DNA of 64,000 bases from Coffea arabica (Eukaryota > Streptophyta > Magnoliopsida > Gentianales > Rubiaceae), in NCBI RefSeq assembly GCF_036785885.1, contig NC_092330.1, forward strand, positions 18,076,525 through 18,140,524, given 5' to 3'. Below are positions 52,491-63,179 of the stretch, piece after piece (the first letter of the stretch is position 1; the number at the start of each line of letters is the position of its first letter). A program made the translations under genes and the position numbers. Below the pieces are notes generated by a model. It was not told where the DNA came from. It saw only the letters and a program-made list of their open reading frames with translations, and made no database searches.

Positions 52491-53100
52491 GCCTTAGCAA
52501 CCCTAGTCAAGGCCATCGACCATGCCCAAAGAGAGAACATTTTCTACATCCGATGCTATATCAAGGGAAAGGTATGTAGCTTGATCATCGATGGGGGTAA
52601 TTGTGCTAATGTTGCTAGTGCCTTGATGGTGGAGAAACTAGCACTACCCACTCTATGCCATCCAACACCTTATTGTTTTGCAATGGTTGAACGATAGTGG
52701 GGATGTTCGTGTCACCAAACAAGTCCAAGTACCTTTCCAAATTGGGAAGTATGAGGACGTGGTGTTGTGCGACGTGGTCCCTATGCAAGCGTGCCATTTA
52801 TTATTGGGGAGACCATGGCAATTTGATGGCGTTACCAATAAATACTCCTTCAAACAAGGTGCGAAGAGGATTGTTCTTGTGCCACTTACTCCGAGCCAAG
52901 TCCGTGAAGATCAAGAAAGCTTGCTCAACGAGAGTGAGCTCAAGATTGAGAAGAAAAAGATAGAAAAGGCCGAAAGCTCAAAAGAAAATAACAAGGCCGA
53001 GAAAATTGAGAGGGAAAAGGCATGTAGTGAGCTGGCCAAAATAGAATGTCATGCATCTATATTGAATGTCACGCACTCACACACGCATCTATATTGAATG
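52491..53100 (+). pseudogene. Gypsy protease fragment
   Basis: YIKGKVCSLIIDGGNCANVA carries the protease active-site region with Asp-Gly-Gly in place of the usual Asp-Ser/Thr-Gly. A frame change near 52690 leads to VTKQVQVPFQIGKYEDVVLC and CHLLLGRPWQFD. A lysine/glutamate-rich linker follows and breaks down in short repeats at about 53044. Confidence 0.78.
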
Positions 53101-53180
53101 TCATGCACTCATACACGCACTCACACACGCATCTCTTCCTGACTTTTCTAATACATTTGAAATTGAATGTCATGCATCAG
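53044..53180. repeat. Short interspersed repeats at the RT deletion point
   Basis: GAATGTCATGCATC occurs at 53044-53057 and about 53166-53179, with GAATGTCACGCA and GAATGTCATGCA between them and several ACACGCATCT copies. The pol protein passes from the protease linker directly to RNase H here. The repeats probably mark the deletion or are filler from repairing it. Confidence 0.7.
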
Positions 53181-53520
53181 GGATTGGCATAGGAGCAGTG
53201 TTGATTCAATGAGGATGACCAGTTGCTTACTTTAGTGAGAAACTGAATGGTGCAATGTTGAACTATAGCACCTATGACAAGAAGCTGTACGCTTTGATTC
53301 GAGCACTTCAAGTGTGACAATACTACCTCTGACCCAAGGAGTTCGTCATCCACACCGACCATGAGTCGCTCAAGTTTCTCAAATCTCAAAACAAGCTCAG
53401 TAAGAGGCATGTGTAATGGATCTCATTGATAGAGACTTTTCTGTATGTCATAAAATACAAAACTGGTAAGTCCAACATAGTCGCTAATGCATTCTCACGA
53501 AGGTACTCTCTTATCTGTCC
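53166..53520 (+). pseudogene. Gypsy RNase H fragment
   Basis: Coding resumes with HASGIGIGAVLIQ and, after two stops, [48 protein letters not shown] and [13 protein letters not shown]. These are the RNase H core and tether blocks of Gypsy pol. At least four in-frame stops are present. Confidence 0.82.
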
Positions 53521-54377
53521 AGTTGTGAGATTTATCAGAACTTGGCCTACACCCTTCCTAAACTACTTGGTTTTGAGCTTATCAAAGATTTATATGCAAC
53601 TGATGAAGATTTTAAGTTAGTGTTTGAAGCATGCAAGCAAAAGGCCCAAGAGAAGTTCTTCATAGCCGACGGGTTGCTTTACTACTTGGACTGACTATGC
53701 ATCCCCAAATGCTCAATCCGTCAATTACTGGTTAAAGAATCTCATAGTGGAGGACTAATAGGGCACTTTGGGATAGTTAAAACTCTCTCAATCTTGCAGG
53801 AACACTTATACTGGCCAAACATGAGAAGGGATGTCGAGAGAAAGGTTGCATGATGCATTCAATGCCTTTGCGCCAAATCCAGGGTAAACCCACATGGTCT
53901 CTACATGCCTTTGCCTATACCTAGTGAACCATGGGTTGACATTTCTATGCATTTTATTCTTGGTTTGCCTAGAACAAAAAAGGGACACGATTCCATCTTT
54001 GTCATAGTAGATAGGTTCTCAAAAATGGCACACTTCATTGCTTATCACAAAACTGATAATGCACCATATATTGCTAACCTATTCTTTAAAGAAGTAGTCC
54101 ATTTGCATGGTATTCCCCGCACTATTGTCTCTGACCGTGATGTTAAATTTCTGAGCTACTTTTGAAAAACACTTTGGTCTAAGTTAGGCACTAAGTTGTT
54201 GTTTTCAACTACTAGTCACCCTCAAACTGACGGCCAAACCAAAGTAGTTAATAGGACCGTGTCTACCATGTTATGTGCCTTAATTAAGTACAACTTGAGA
54301 ACGTGGGAACCACACATTGAATTTGCTTATAACTGCTTTACCCACTCTACTACTCAATTTTCACACTTCCAATTGCT
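53521..54377 (+). pseudogene. Gypsy integrase, broken
   Basis: The zinc module (GHFGIVKTLSILQEHLYWPN, then [10 protein letters not shown]) precedes the catalytic core [20 protein letters not shown] (first Asp), [18 protein letters not shown] (second Asp) and [20 protein letters not shown]. The third acidic residue should be Glu before VVNRT; here it is Lys (TKVVNRT), so the catalytic triad is lost as well. A stop at about 54163 replaces a Trp codon. Confidence 0.85.
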
Positions 54378-54535
54378 TAATGATTTCCATAATATTGCAG
54401 TATGAAATGATGATTTCTGAAAAGAAAATGATTTTGGCAAAACAAGAAATTCCATTTCTCGGAATGAAAATTTCCAATGGTACTTGTACACCTGAGCAAC
54501 ATGTTGGACAATTTTTTAATTCCATTTCTTACTGC
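54378..54535 (+). other. About 160-bp insert resembling a reverse-transcriptase thumb fragment (pararetrovirus-like)
   Basis: Between the integrase blocks ending HFQL and starting NPLTPLDLMPLP there is extra sequence with an open frame that does not belong to Gypsy integrase. It includes SEKKMILAKQEIPFLGMKIS followed by a His-Val block. The SEKKM, FLGM and downstream Gly and His pattern is that of the region after the YxDD box in caulimovirid and related RTs. It is short and has no enzyme activity on its own. The virus-like origin is uncertain; it could be from another retroelement. Confidence 0.45.
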
Positions 54536-55115
54536 AAGAATCTCAACCCGTTAACACCACTAGATCTCATGCCTTTACCTTTGAGTCAACATGCAAGCCT
54601 TGATGGTAAAAAAAAAGGCCGAAATAGTAAGACAACTTCATGAGAAGGCACGAGCAAACATTGAGAAGCGCACGGAGCAATTTACCAGACATGCCAACAA
54701 AGGGCGCAGGCAACTACTATTCGAACCTGAAGACTAGGTGTGGCTACACATGCGCAAGGAGCGCTTTCCTGAGAAAAGGTGAAGCAAGTTGATGCCTTGC
54801 GGAGATGGACCCTTTCAAATCCTTGCCAAAGTCAATGACAACACCTACCAACTTGACCTCCTAGGTGAGTATAGTGTTAGCTCTACTTTTAACGTCGCTG
54901 ACTTGCTCCCATTTGATGTAGGTGATGACTTCGATTTGAAGACAAATTCTTCTCAAGGGGAGGGCACTGATGAGGAACCACCAAGACCTCAAGTTGTCAC
55001 TTCAAGAGGCTCGAGTGAGGATGATCTACGTGCACCATCAGTGAGTCTTGGACCGATGATTCGAGCAAGGGCAAGGAAGATGCGAGAGAACCTCCAAACA
55101 TCTATATGTATATAA
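54536..55115 (+). pseudogene. Gypsy integrase C-terminal tail
   Basis: Fragments NPLTPLDLMPLPLSQHASLD, GPFQILAKVNDNTYQLDLLG (the GPF/Y block) and VADLLPFDVGDDFDLKTNSS, ending GPMIRARARKMREN. This order is standard for Gypsy integrase ends. No chromodomain is visible. Confidence 0.8.
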
Positions 55116-55409
55116 ATTTGAGAAGGGATTTTTAATAACAAGCCTCCACAACCCTTCCCACTCTCAACTCTATTGTCCTAGCATTTTGCATTTATCTTAT
55201 TTCGTAAAAAACATCATGGGCACATTACATCGCCACGTTTCCCTCAAATAAGAAGTTAACTCCAACTAACACTCTCACGTTCCCTCAAACAAAAATTTAA
55301 CTTCCACTTACATTAAAACTCTTTCCACTTACCCGCGCGTCAGATGATTGTGGTATCACTACTGATTCCATTTTCCAGTGAGTTGAAGAGCATTGACGAG
55401 AATAAAGAT
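55116..55409. other. Noncoding DNA after the decayed Gypsy
   Basis: Probably 3' untranslated sequence of the Gypsy element or the edge of the next Helitron. CCCTCAAA and TTCCACTTAC motifs recur. I see no LTR. Confidence 0.4.
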
Positions 55410-55562
55410 AGCCCCTAATTCAATGGAATTGAAGATAGCACATGATCTTTTCCAACTGCCACGGAGCAACAATATACTTGGTACTTAGCCCCTAATTCAA
55501 CGGAATTGAAGATAGCACATGATCTTTTCCAACTGCCACGGAGCAACAATATACTTGGTACT
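55410..55562. repeat. 77-bp tandem duplication
   Basis: AGCCCCTAATTCAAYGGAAT... is present twice head to tail (55410-55486 and 55487-55562) with one T/C difference. It is a recent local duplication. Confidence 0.93.
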
Positions 55563-55664
55563 ACTACAAGTAACTCTTACAATTTCACTCCACACCCACC
55601 TTCCCACTACAATTAAAACCCTTCCAATCAACTTCCTTCTCGAACCTCTCAAATTAACTTCACA

Positions 55665-55886
55665 ATGAAACATGGCCGTTTACAGGCATGTCAACAACGC
55701 TTAAATTTCAAACTCGCAAGATTGCAAAGGAGGAAACATCTGCTAACAAAACGAAAAGGACGCCACAACGGTCCTGCACAAGAATTGGAAAAGTTCCAAC
55801 AACTTTGCGTCGACGAAAGAGAAATCTCACATCAACTACAATGGATAAAATCTCGACTACACCGATTCAAACGCCGCAGCAATCAA
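55665..55886 (+). pseudogene. Small basic ORF, possible N-terminal exon of the plus-strand Helitron
   Basis: An ATG at 55665 opens a very basic, helix-prone segment (RLNFKLARLQRRKHLLTKRK ... WIKSRLHRFKRRSNQ) of about 74 residues. The same frame then runs into AT-rich tandem repeats, which is not credible as protein. Helitron proteins often begin with a basic exon of this kind, but no specific repeat unit is recognisable, and the next coding piece is 4 kb away. Confidence 0.35.
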
Positions 55887-56004
55887 ATTAGAAGTTTCGG
55901 TACTATTTATTCTTTTAATATTGATATTTTCATTGTATTTTCAATTATTAATAATATTTTCAATATTATAATATTATTGTTGTTTCCATTGTTTATAAGC
56001 ATTA
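55881..56004. repeat. AT-rich tandem-repeat unit, isolated copy
   Basis: A single unit of the about 115-bp family described at 57068 and 58500, starting AATCAAATTAGAAGTTTCGG. It is followed by a segment (56011-56170) that is repeated after the 57068 cluster. Confidence 0.85.
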
Positions 56005-57067
56005 AGATTCTTTAAATATTCTCCTTCTTCACATGTTACTAATTTAAATATTCTCCTTCTTCACATGTTACTAATCCTTGCTGGCTCAATCAACAAAGTA
56101 TGGTACTATGGCTTTTATGTGAGTTTAGGCATTTAGACATATAGTTCTCATTGTATTAGTAATTAATCAGATTAGTCCCGGAACATGGTCATAGCTTTGA
56201 TTAGAGACAACGTTTTTTTTTTCATTAAATGTCTACCTAAATGTCTCTTTCATGAAATAGTCCCGTGACTGTTTTATGAATAGTGGGCATAACGGAAAAA
56301 AAGGAGATACAATCTTATGTGTGTATGCAATACATTATAAAGGAAATTATAATTAGATGTAATAATACTCAAAACAAATCTATTATTTCTACACACAAAG
56401 CGCTAAAAGTTTAGAACAAAAATGGAGATTAAGATATTTTCTCCAGTCACCTCGAGTGACTATCCAGACTTAGAGACCAATAGCTGGGGAAACTGACGAG
56501 GGAGTAATGTAACATTATACTGAACAAGGAATGCAGTTTGCATTTATTGCAGAAGTCTTTGGTGGAAGATCATGCTTAAAGTGCTTCACTATAGCCCTTT
56601 AATTTTGACAAAGATAATGAGTAATTCCCAAAAGTAGACTACGTCCCACATTATGGCTGAAAAACTGATCATATCATGAGTTGTGCTCATGATGTGACTT
56701 ATGTTGGTTTTACCCCAAACTGTTAATATGGTAGCATATTGTTGTAGTACTATTAATTCTGATCACGAAAAATAGTAGTACTCTTAATTATGAGTTGTGA
56801 TCTTTCGAGTTTCTTCATTTCTTTGAAATAAGATGTTTTGAAGGTTGACATTAAGAGATTACTACTAGCGGGTAGGTTCGTTTTTTGTGTTTTGGCTTTT
56901 TTTTGGGGCAGATTTTGTGTCTTATTGCATTACATGTCCTTGGGCTGTTCAAATCTGGATTATGCTGTAATTTTGCTGTGGAAAATTGGAATCGTACAAG
57001 ACAAAAATGTTGATGATCGAGAGAAAGAGCAAAAAAAAAAAGGAATAGATTCAAAAAATAATTCTTG
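56005..57067. other. Noncoding DNA with a 32-bp tandem duplication and a segment repeated downstream
   Basis: TTTAAATATTCTCCTTCTTC is duplicated at 56011 and 56043. The stretch 56043-56170 recurs at about 57440-57566 with a few changes. The rest shows no gene. Confidence 0.7.
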
Positions 57068-57450
57068 CAAATTAGAAATTTTGGTACTATTTATTCTTTG
57101 AATATTGACATTTTCATTATAATTTCAATTATTAATAATATTTCCAATATTATAATATGCTTGTTGTTTCCATTGTTTAGAAGTTTCGGTACTATTTATT
57201 CTTTAGATATTGACATTTTCATTGTAGTTACCATTATTAAAAATATTCCCAATACTATAATATTATTATTGTTTCCATTGTTTATAAGAATCAATTTAAA
57301 AATTTCGGTATTATTTACTCTTTAAATATTGACATTTTCATTGTAATTACAATTATTAATAATATTTCCTATAGTATAATATTATTACTGTTTCCATTGT
57401 TTATAAGAATCAAGTTAAAAGTTTTGGTACTATTCATGCTTTAAATATTC
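57068..57450. repeat. AT-rich tandem repeats, about 115-bp units, three and a half copies
   Basis: Units start near 57068, 57179, 57295 and 57415. Each reads roughly GAAGTTTCGGTACTATTTAT, then TTGACATTTTCATTG, AATTATTAATAATATT, TCCAATATTATAATATTATT and GTTTCCATTGTTTATAAGAA. Units differ at many sites, so the array is old. Confidence 0.88.
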
Positions 57451-58499
57451 TCCTTCTTCACATGTTACTAATCTTTGCTAGATGATTCAACAAAGTATGG
57501 TACTATGGCTTTTATGTGAGTTTAGACATTTAGACATATAGTTCTCATTGTATTACTAATTATTTCGTGAAATGTCTACAAAATGGCAGACTGCTACCTG
57601 GTCTCAAATTACACACTTTGACTTCTAATTCTTGCAAATTTAGGAATTGGGCCTCTGTCTTTATGTGATTTTTAACTCTTAAGTATCTTCTTTGAGGCAA
57701 AAATTCAATCTTTTGCTTAACTTTTAGTGGAAAACAGAAATTGCTGAAGGTGTAGAGTTCTACTGCGTGGGTATCCTTTGAAGTATAATGGTTGTACTTA
57801 GAGATCCAGTATTGTTGTCAATATGTTTGATGTGCCAGAAATCGGTACCTAAATTTGACTCCTTTTCGTTGTTGAACAAAACTTGGCAAATTGAGTACCA
57901 ATCATTGACAAACAATGATAACGGGAAAAACCTGTCATGTAGCCTGCTAAGAAATGCAAACAATTGATTTAGGTCTTGCGGTGAAACTGATCATGTCGGT
58001 TCAATCAAGTAAAACTCTAATTGAGGTTAATGGTATGGAACATATGATCCAATTTTTTGCAGCTGATTTAAAAAAAAAAAATTTGACTCATTATATCTGT
58101 AAAACAATGTAGGAACTGAAACCTTAGAATACAAACCTTCAAAATCCATAATTGATTATTCTTTCAAATTAAACATTGTGTAGAATCCCATACTAATATT
58201 TATAAAAGGTGCCATCGACATATAAGCTCATGAGAATGAGATGGTTGATCCTAAGAAGTAGCACAATCTAGCATAATATAGTAACTTTCCAGAATAATAT
58301 GCGCACGGGCATGTTGATAGGTGTAAAGCAAATGGCTCACGGAGCATCTTTCACACGCATACTTATGATAACGAGCATCTGCCCAACCAAAGCATCTTTT
58401 AGAAATCTTACTTATGGTAGGAATGAGGTTCTTAAAAAATGTAAAATTCATGTCACATCTTGATTATGCTATGCACGAGCACAATCCAGAGTGAGATGG
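57451..58499. other. Noncoding DNA, no gene recognised
   Basis: The first 120 bases are the duplicated segment also found at 56043-56170. After that, unremarkable AT-rich sequence with only short ORFs. Confidence 0.5.
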
Positions 58500-58984
58500 T
58501 TTCCATTGTTTATAAGAATCAAGTTAGAAGTTTCAGTACTATTTATCTTTAAATATTGGTATTTTCATTATATTTACAATTATTAATAATATTCCCAATA
58601 TTATAATATTATTATTATTTTCATTGTTTATAAGAATCAAGTCGATATTATCTATTCTTTATATATTGGCATTTTCATTACAATTGCAATTATTAATAAT
58701 ATTTCCAATATTATAATATTATTGATGTTTCCATTGTTTATAAGAATCAAGTTAGAAGTTACGGTACTTATTCTTTAAATATTGGCGTTTCCATTGTTAT
58801 TTCAATTATTAATAATATTCCCAATATTATATTATTATTGTTGTTTTCATTGTTTATAAGAATCAAGTTAGAAATTTTGGTATTATTTATTCTTTATAAT
58901 TTGGCATTTTTATTGTACTTCTAAGTATTAATAATATTTCGAATATTATAATATTATTGTTGTTTTCATTGTTTATAAGAATAT
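58500..58984. repeat. AT-rich tandem repeats, four copies
   Basis: Four further units of the same family (starting near 58500, 58640, 58745 and 58868), each ending TTTATAAGAATCAAG. The second lacks its first 10-15 bases. The array could form long hairpins because each unit has AATATTATAATATT palindromes. Confidence 0.88.
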
Positions 58985-59694
58985 GGAAAGAGTACCAATT
59001 GCTTACAAGCACTTTAATAAATACTAATGAAAGCTCCCCAACTGCTTTGTTAATATGTTACATGTTAACAAATAGTACTAAAACGTATTATTGCATATGT
59101 AGTAATCAATCATAATGAATAGGATCACTACAATCTTATCTAATATCAGAGGTTCACATAAATATATCGTCATTTTACTACCAAAATTGCCAATCTGTTT
59201 GGAACAATAATTAACATAATAAAAAATATACTTTACTATTCTAAATGTTTAATTACATATCATAAAAAATATAGTGACCCAAAACTCTTATGGTCGAAAT
59301 CATGCTTCACATTTCACATCAATTTCACCCACTAAATAATGTCTCAAACATAAAATATTACCAACTACTATCATAAACATTACCAAATTAAGGATAAATT
59401 TTCTCAATTCTTACTATTAAATACACATTTTATCATTCATTAATTAAAAAATAATTTTAGCAATCTAAAATACTTCTTTTCAATTTTTCTAATCTTTGCA
59501 CATAACGTAATTTGTGTTAACAAATATTGCTATGTTTATTAGATCTTGCTATGGTTTTACATCAGACCACTCATGGTCATTTATAATATTCATACTGTAT
59601 ATTAGATTATTACATTTTTTATGAGTATACATTAATAATTGTAACTTAATTTAATACGTCTTTTAATACAATCATTTTAATATTCTTTTAGATC
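58985..59694. other. AT-rich noncoding DNA
   Basis: I see no ORF, repeat array or terminal hairpin. Possibly intronic or upstream DNA of the Helitron. Confidence 0.45.
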
Positions 59695-60131
59695 AAACAA
59701 ATGATTATTCGACATCTTTTCAACTTCAACATCCATCGACCGCAGCCCCAATTCTCCATGATCATGGTAAATCCAAATTTATGCACAATTTCAAATTCAT
59801 GCTTAATCATTAATTTTTTTTAACGTGCTACATTATTATATTAACTTTCTATATTGCATAATGATAGATGAATTGCATAATGACTCACCAACTACTGAAG
59901 TTCCTATTACACCTACATCATCAGCTAATGGTCCCGATGATAGTAAGTCCAAGTTTTCTCATGTATCTTGACTAAGTAATCAATTATTATTTATGCAATT
60001 CAATTTCTTCCAATTCATTTTTTCCATTTGACTTCTAAAGATCCATTATACAAACAGGCTCATCTGAAGAATTTGTTCCTGCTACACAAGACATTGTGCC
60101 TACTAACACAGTTGGAGCAGAACAAATCGGT
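59695..60131 (+). pseudogene. Possible small exons upstream of Helitron Rep
   Basis: Three short stretches look like exons: one ending HPSTAAPILHDHG before a GT at about 59767; DELHNDSPTTEVPITPTSSA at 59871-59940; and SSEEFVPATQDIVPTNTVGA at 60060-60130. Each is followed by GT and separated by AT-rich sequence. They are Ser/Thr/Pro-rich linkers, as found before the zinc finger of Helitron proteins. Splice sites are judged by eye only. Confidence 0.4.
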
Positions 60132-60277
60132 ATTCTACTAATACTTTTTTCATGTTACCATAATTAATATTTCTTGCTATATGTTCTTGGGCATACAAAT
60201 ATTATGTGCTTTATATCTTTCATTTAGTGATAGTTTTAGGTAAGTATTTTATTATACTTATTTCATCAATCAATTAG

Positions 60278-61653
60278 ATCAAATAGGCCGAACGTGACGG
60301 CAACATCGAATCACAAGAAGATGGACATTTGGTCCAAGAACAGTAATATGTCACAAATGTCAATCTCTAATGTGGGTGGAAGAAAGAATTCAAAGTAGTA
60401 TAAAACAAAATCTAAGATTCAATTTATGTTGTCAAGACGGGGATGTTGTTTTACCGTTATTGCCTCAAACTCCCCAAGTTTTACAACATATATTTACCAC
60501 TCCAACATTAAAAGAGAAGATTCGATTGCTGAATGCACTATTCGGGTTTACATCCATGGGAGGCAAAATAGATCATTCTGTAGTCAATTCTGTCGGACCA
60601 TATTCATTTCGAATTAGTGGAGAAAATTATCATCTAATCAGATCGCTTCTGCCACCTCTTGGAGAATTAGATAGATTCATACAATTATACATCCATGATA
60701 CCGATAATGAGTTGCAGAATCGTATGAATCTTTTGAACAGTCATGATGGCAATCCAATTGGAATTGATGCATCAATAGTTGAAGGATTGCAAAGTATGTT
60801 AGATGAAATAAATCCATATGTACAAGTTTTCGAAGTGCAAGGGACATGCTTCGAAATCAAAATATTGTCAATCTGCAAGTATAGATAATTAGTGCTCGAG
60901 GTGACAGACAATATATCCAACCAACTGCAAATAAAGTTGCTGCTTTGATTGTCGGTGAAGATACTGGTCATGTCACACACCGTGATATTGTGCTTGTCAT
61001 TCAAGATGGAAATTTAAAAAGAATCAGTGAGAAACATCCATCATACATGCCACTTCAATACCCTTTACTATTTCCATATGGAATAGACGGATGGCATTGT
61101 GCAATAAGATTTTCACCCTCTGCCATTAGGAAGAGAGAATTTGTGTCCATGCGCGAATTCTATGCGTATCGTATACAATTTCGACAAAATGAAGGTTATA
61201 CACTTTTGAAAGGTGCCAAACTATTTCAACAATTCATTGTTGATTGTTATGCAGCTATTGAACACTACAGATTAAATTTTATGAAAACCCATCAATCTCT
61301 ATTACGTGCTGATGTATATCAAGGTTTAGAAGATGCTGTACTTGCTGGAGATACAGATGCATCAGCAGTTGGAAGAAGATTTGTTCTACCATCTTTATTT
61401 TCGGGTGGATCCCGAAATATGGTACAGCATTTTCAGGATGCAATGGCAATTTATAGAACAATTGGAAATCCAGATCTTTTCATTACATTTACTTGCAATC
61501 CCAGTTGGCCAGAAATTAAACAAGAGTTGACAAGAATATTGGAACAAAAAGTTGAGGACAGACCCGATATTACGGCTCGCGTTTTTCGGATAAGACAAAA
61601 AAAGTTGATGAATGTTTTAAAAAATACCCAACTATTTGGAAAAGTGCTTGCAG
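60278..61653 (+). pseudogene. Helitron zinc-finger and Rep N-terminal region
   Basis: TGA at about 60295 is followed by WTFGPRTVICHKCQSLMWVE and FNLCCQDGDVVLPLLPQTPQ, the C2HC-type finger at the head of plant Helitron Rep. It continues through LLNALFGFTSMGGKIDHSVV and YSFRISGENYHLIRSLLPPL. At about 60828 one base is missing, and a TAG at about 60886 follows in the new frame. The protein goes on with SARGDRQYIQPTANKVAALI, YMPLQYPLLFPYGIDGWH and DLFITFTCNPSWPEIKQELT to a splice donor at 61654. Confidence 0.88.
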
Positions 61654-61739
61654 GTACAAATTTTACTTTATTTAAATCATTATTTTCTTTTTTCAATCCC
61701 TATTCTGCCATACACTAAGATTACTTCTATAATGTGCAG
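61654..61739 (+). other. Intron of Helitron 2
   Basis: 86 bp, GT at 61654-61655 and AG at 61738-61739, with a T-rich stretch before the acceptor. Removing it joins VLA to DISVIEFQKRGLPHTHI in frame, exactly the conserved lead-in to the HUH motif. Stops lie within the intron. Confidence 0.8.
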
Positions 61740-63179
61740 ACATCTCTGTCATTGAATTCCAAAAACGTGGTTTACCACATACTCATATCACTCTGACATT
61801 AGCTCCGGATGATAAGCCCCTTACTACAGAGCAAATTGATGATATCATTTGTGCTGAAATACCTGACAAAAATGCTGATCCACTAGCTTATGATACGGTC
61901 ATCAGGTGCATGTTACACGGACCCTGTGGTAATGCTTATCCAAATGCTCCGTGTATGGTGAACGGAAAGTGCTCTAAACACTATCCAAAGAAATTTTGTA
62001 GTGAAACCACTATTGATGAAGATGGATTTGTATCATACAGACGTAGAGATGATCCAAATAAGAGGGTAACTATTAATGGTTTTACATTTGACAACAGATG
62101 GGTTGTTTCTTGCAATCGAGATTTGATTGTGATGTTTGATGGTCATATCAATGTGACCAAAGTTGCACGTCTAGAAATCACTAAATATCTGTACAAATAC
62201 ATGAGTAAGGGGGTTGATAGAGCAAATGTTCAGATTGAGAATAACGTTGTACTTGCAAATGAAAGTGGTCATCGTCGTTACAGAAGCGTTGATGAGATTA
62301 AACAGTACTTAGATTGCCGATATTTATCGCCAATTGAGTCATGTTGGAAGATATTTGATTTCAAAATGCAGAGACAGTATCCATCCGTGATTAGATTTCA
62401 GTATCATCTTCCTAATCATCAATTTATTATATTTAACGATGATAATTATCTTTATGACGTTCTTGATCGTGATCACATACATGACACGATGCTGACAAAA
62501 TGGTTTGAAATAAATCAGAGCCATATTCCAGCTAGAAACTTGACGTTTGTGGAGTTTCCGAGTAAGTGGACTTGGAAGTACAATAAACGTCAATGGGAGT
62601 CCAGATTGCAAGGTAAGTGTATCGAAAGGCTACCATATGCACATCCTCATTCTGGTGAGCGATACTATTTGAGAATGTTGCTGAATAAAATTCGTGGTGC
62701 ACAAAGTTTTGAACATTTGAGAACTATTGATGGAGTTGTGCATCCAACATTCAAAGCTGCATGTGCAACACTTAGTCTTCTGGATGATGATAATGAGTGG
62801 AACGAAGCTTTAGCTGAAGCATCTTCATGGGCATCTGCCAGAAAATTACGAAGCATGTATTGTACAATACTTATGCATTCTGAGGTAACCAACTCGTATG
62901 ATATATGGCAGCGTCACTGGAAAAGTATGACAGATGATTTGCAATATCATATCAGAAGGGATATGGGAAACTCTCAAATACGCATTGATGATGGTGAGTT
63001 ACAAAATTTGGGATTAATTGAACTCGAACTCATTTTGAATAAAAATGGTCGATCTTTACGAGATTTTCCACCAATGCCATTGCCGTCATTTGAAAATGCT
63101 CAGTTTTCCATGAACAGACTTATAAGAGAAGAGCTCAATTACGATTTTACATCAGAACAGCAATTATTTAATAATTTAT
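61740..63179 (+). pseudogene. Helitron Rep catalytic region (HUH and tyrosine motifs)
   Basis: The HUH motif reads His-Thr-His (61778-61786) in FQKRGLPHTHITLTLAP. Then come CMLHGPCGNAYPNAPCMVNG and KCSKHYPKKF, and the tyrosine motif KYLYKYMSKGVDRANVQI (Tyr codons at 62186, 62192 and 62198). HUH and paired Tyr are the residues that nick DNA and hold the 5' end in rolling-circle transfer. The linking region RYLSPIESCWKIFDF, RYPSVIRFQYHLPNH-like and ERYYLRMLLNKIRGAQSFEH follows. This stretch is open throughout. Confidence 0.9.

Larger units (their letters stand above)
51309..55115 (+). mobile_element. Decayed Ty3/Gypsy element, internal region
   Basis: Pieces of gag, protease, RNase H and integrase occur in the correct order on the plus strand with many stops; the RT is missing. 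No LTR of its own is visible. It begins right at the end of the preceding LTR element, so its 5' part may have been displaced by that insertion. The integrase resembles chromoviral Gypsy types but I see no chromodomain. Confidence 0.85.

Noticed and set aside
55340..55350. CCCGCGCG as the subterminal hairpin of a Helitron end
   Set aside because: No complementary arm and no CTRR follows within a reasonable distance.
55881..58984. CRISPR-like array
   Set aside because: Units are 115-bp degenerate AT-rich tandem repeats in a plant genome, with no constant repeat and unique spacer structure.
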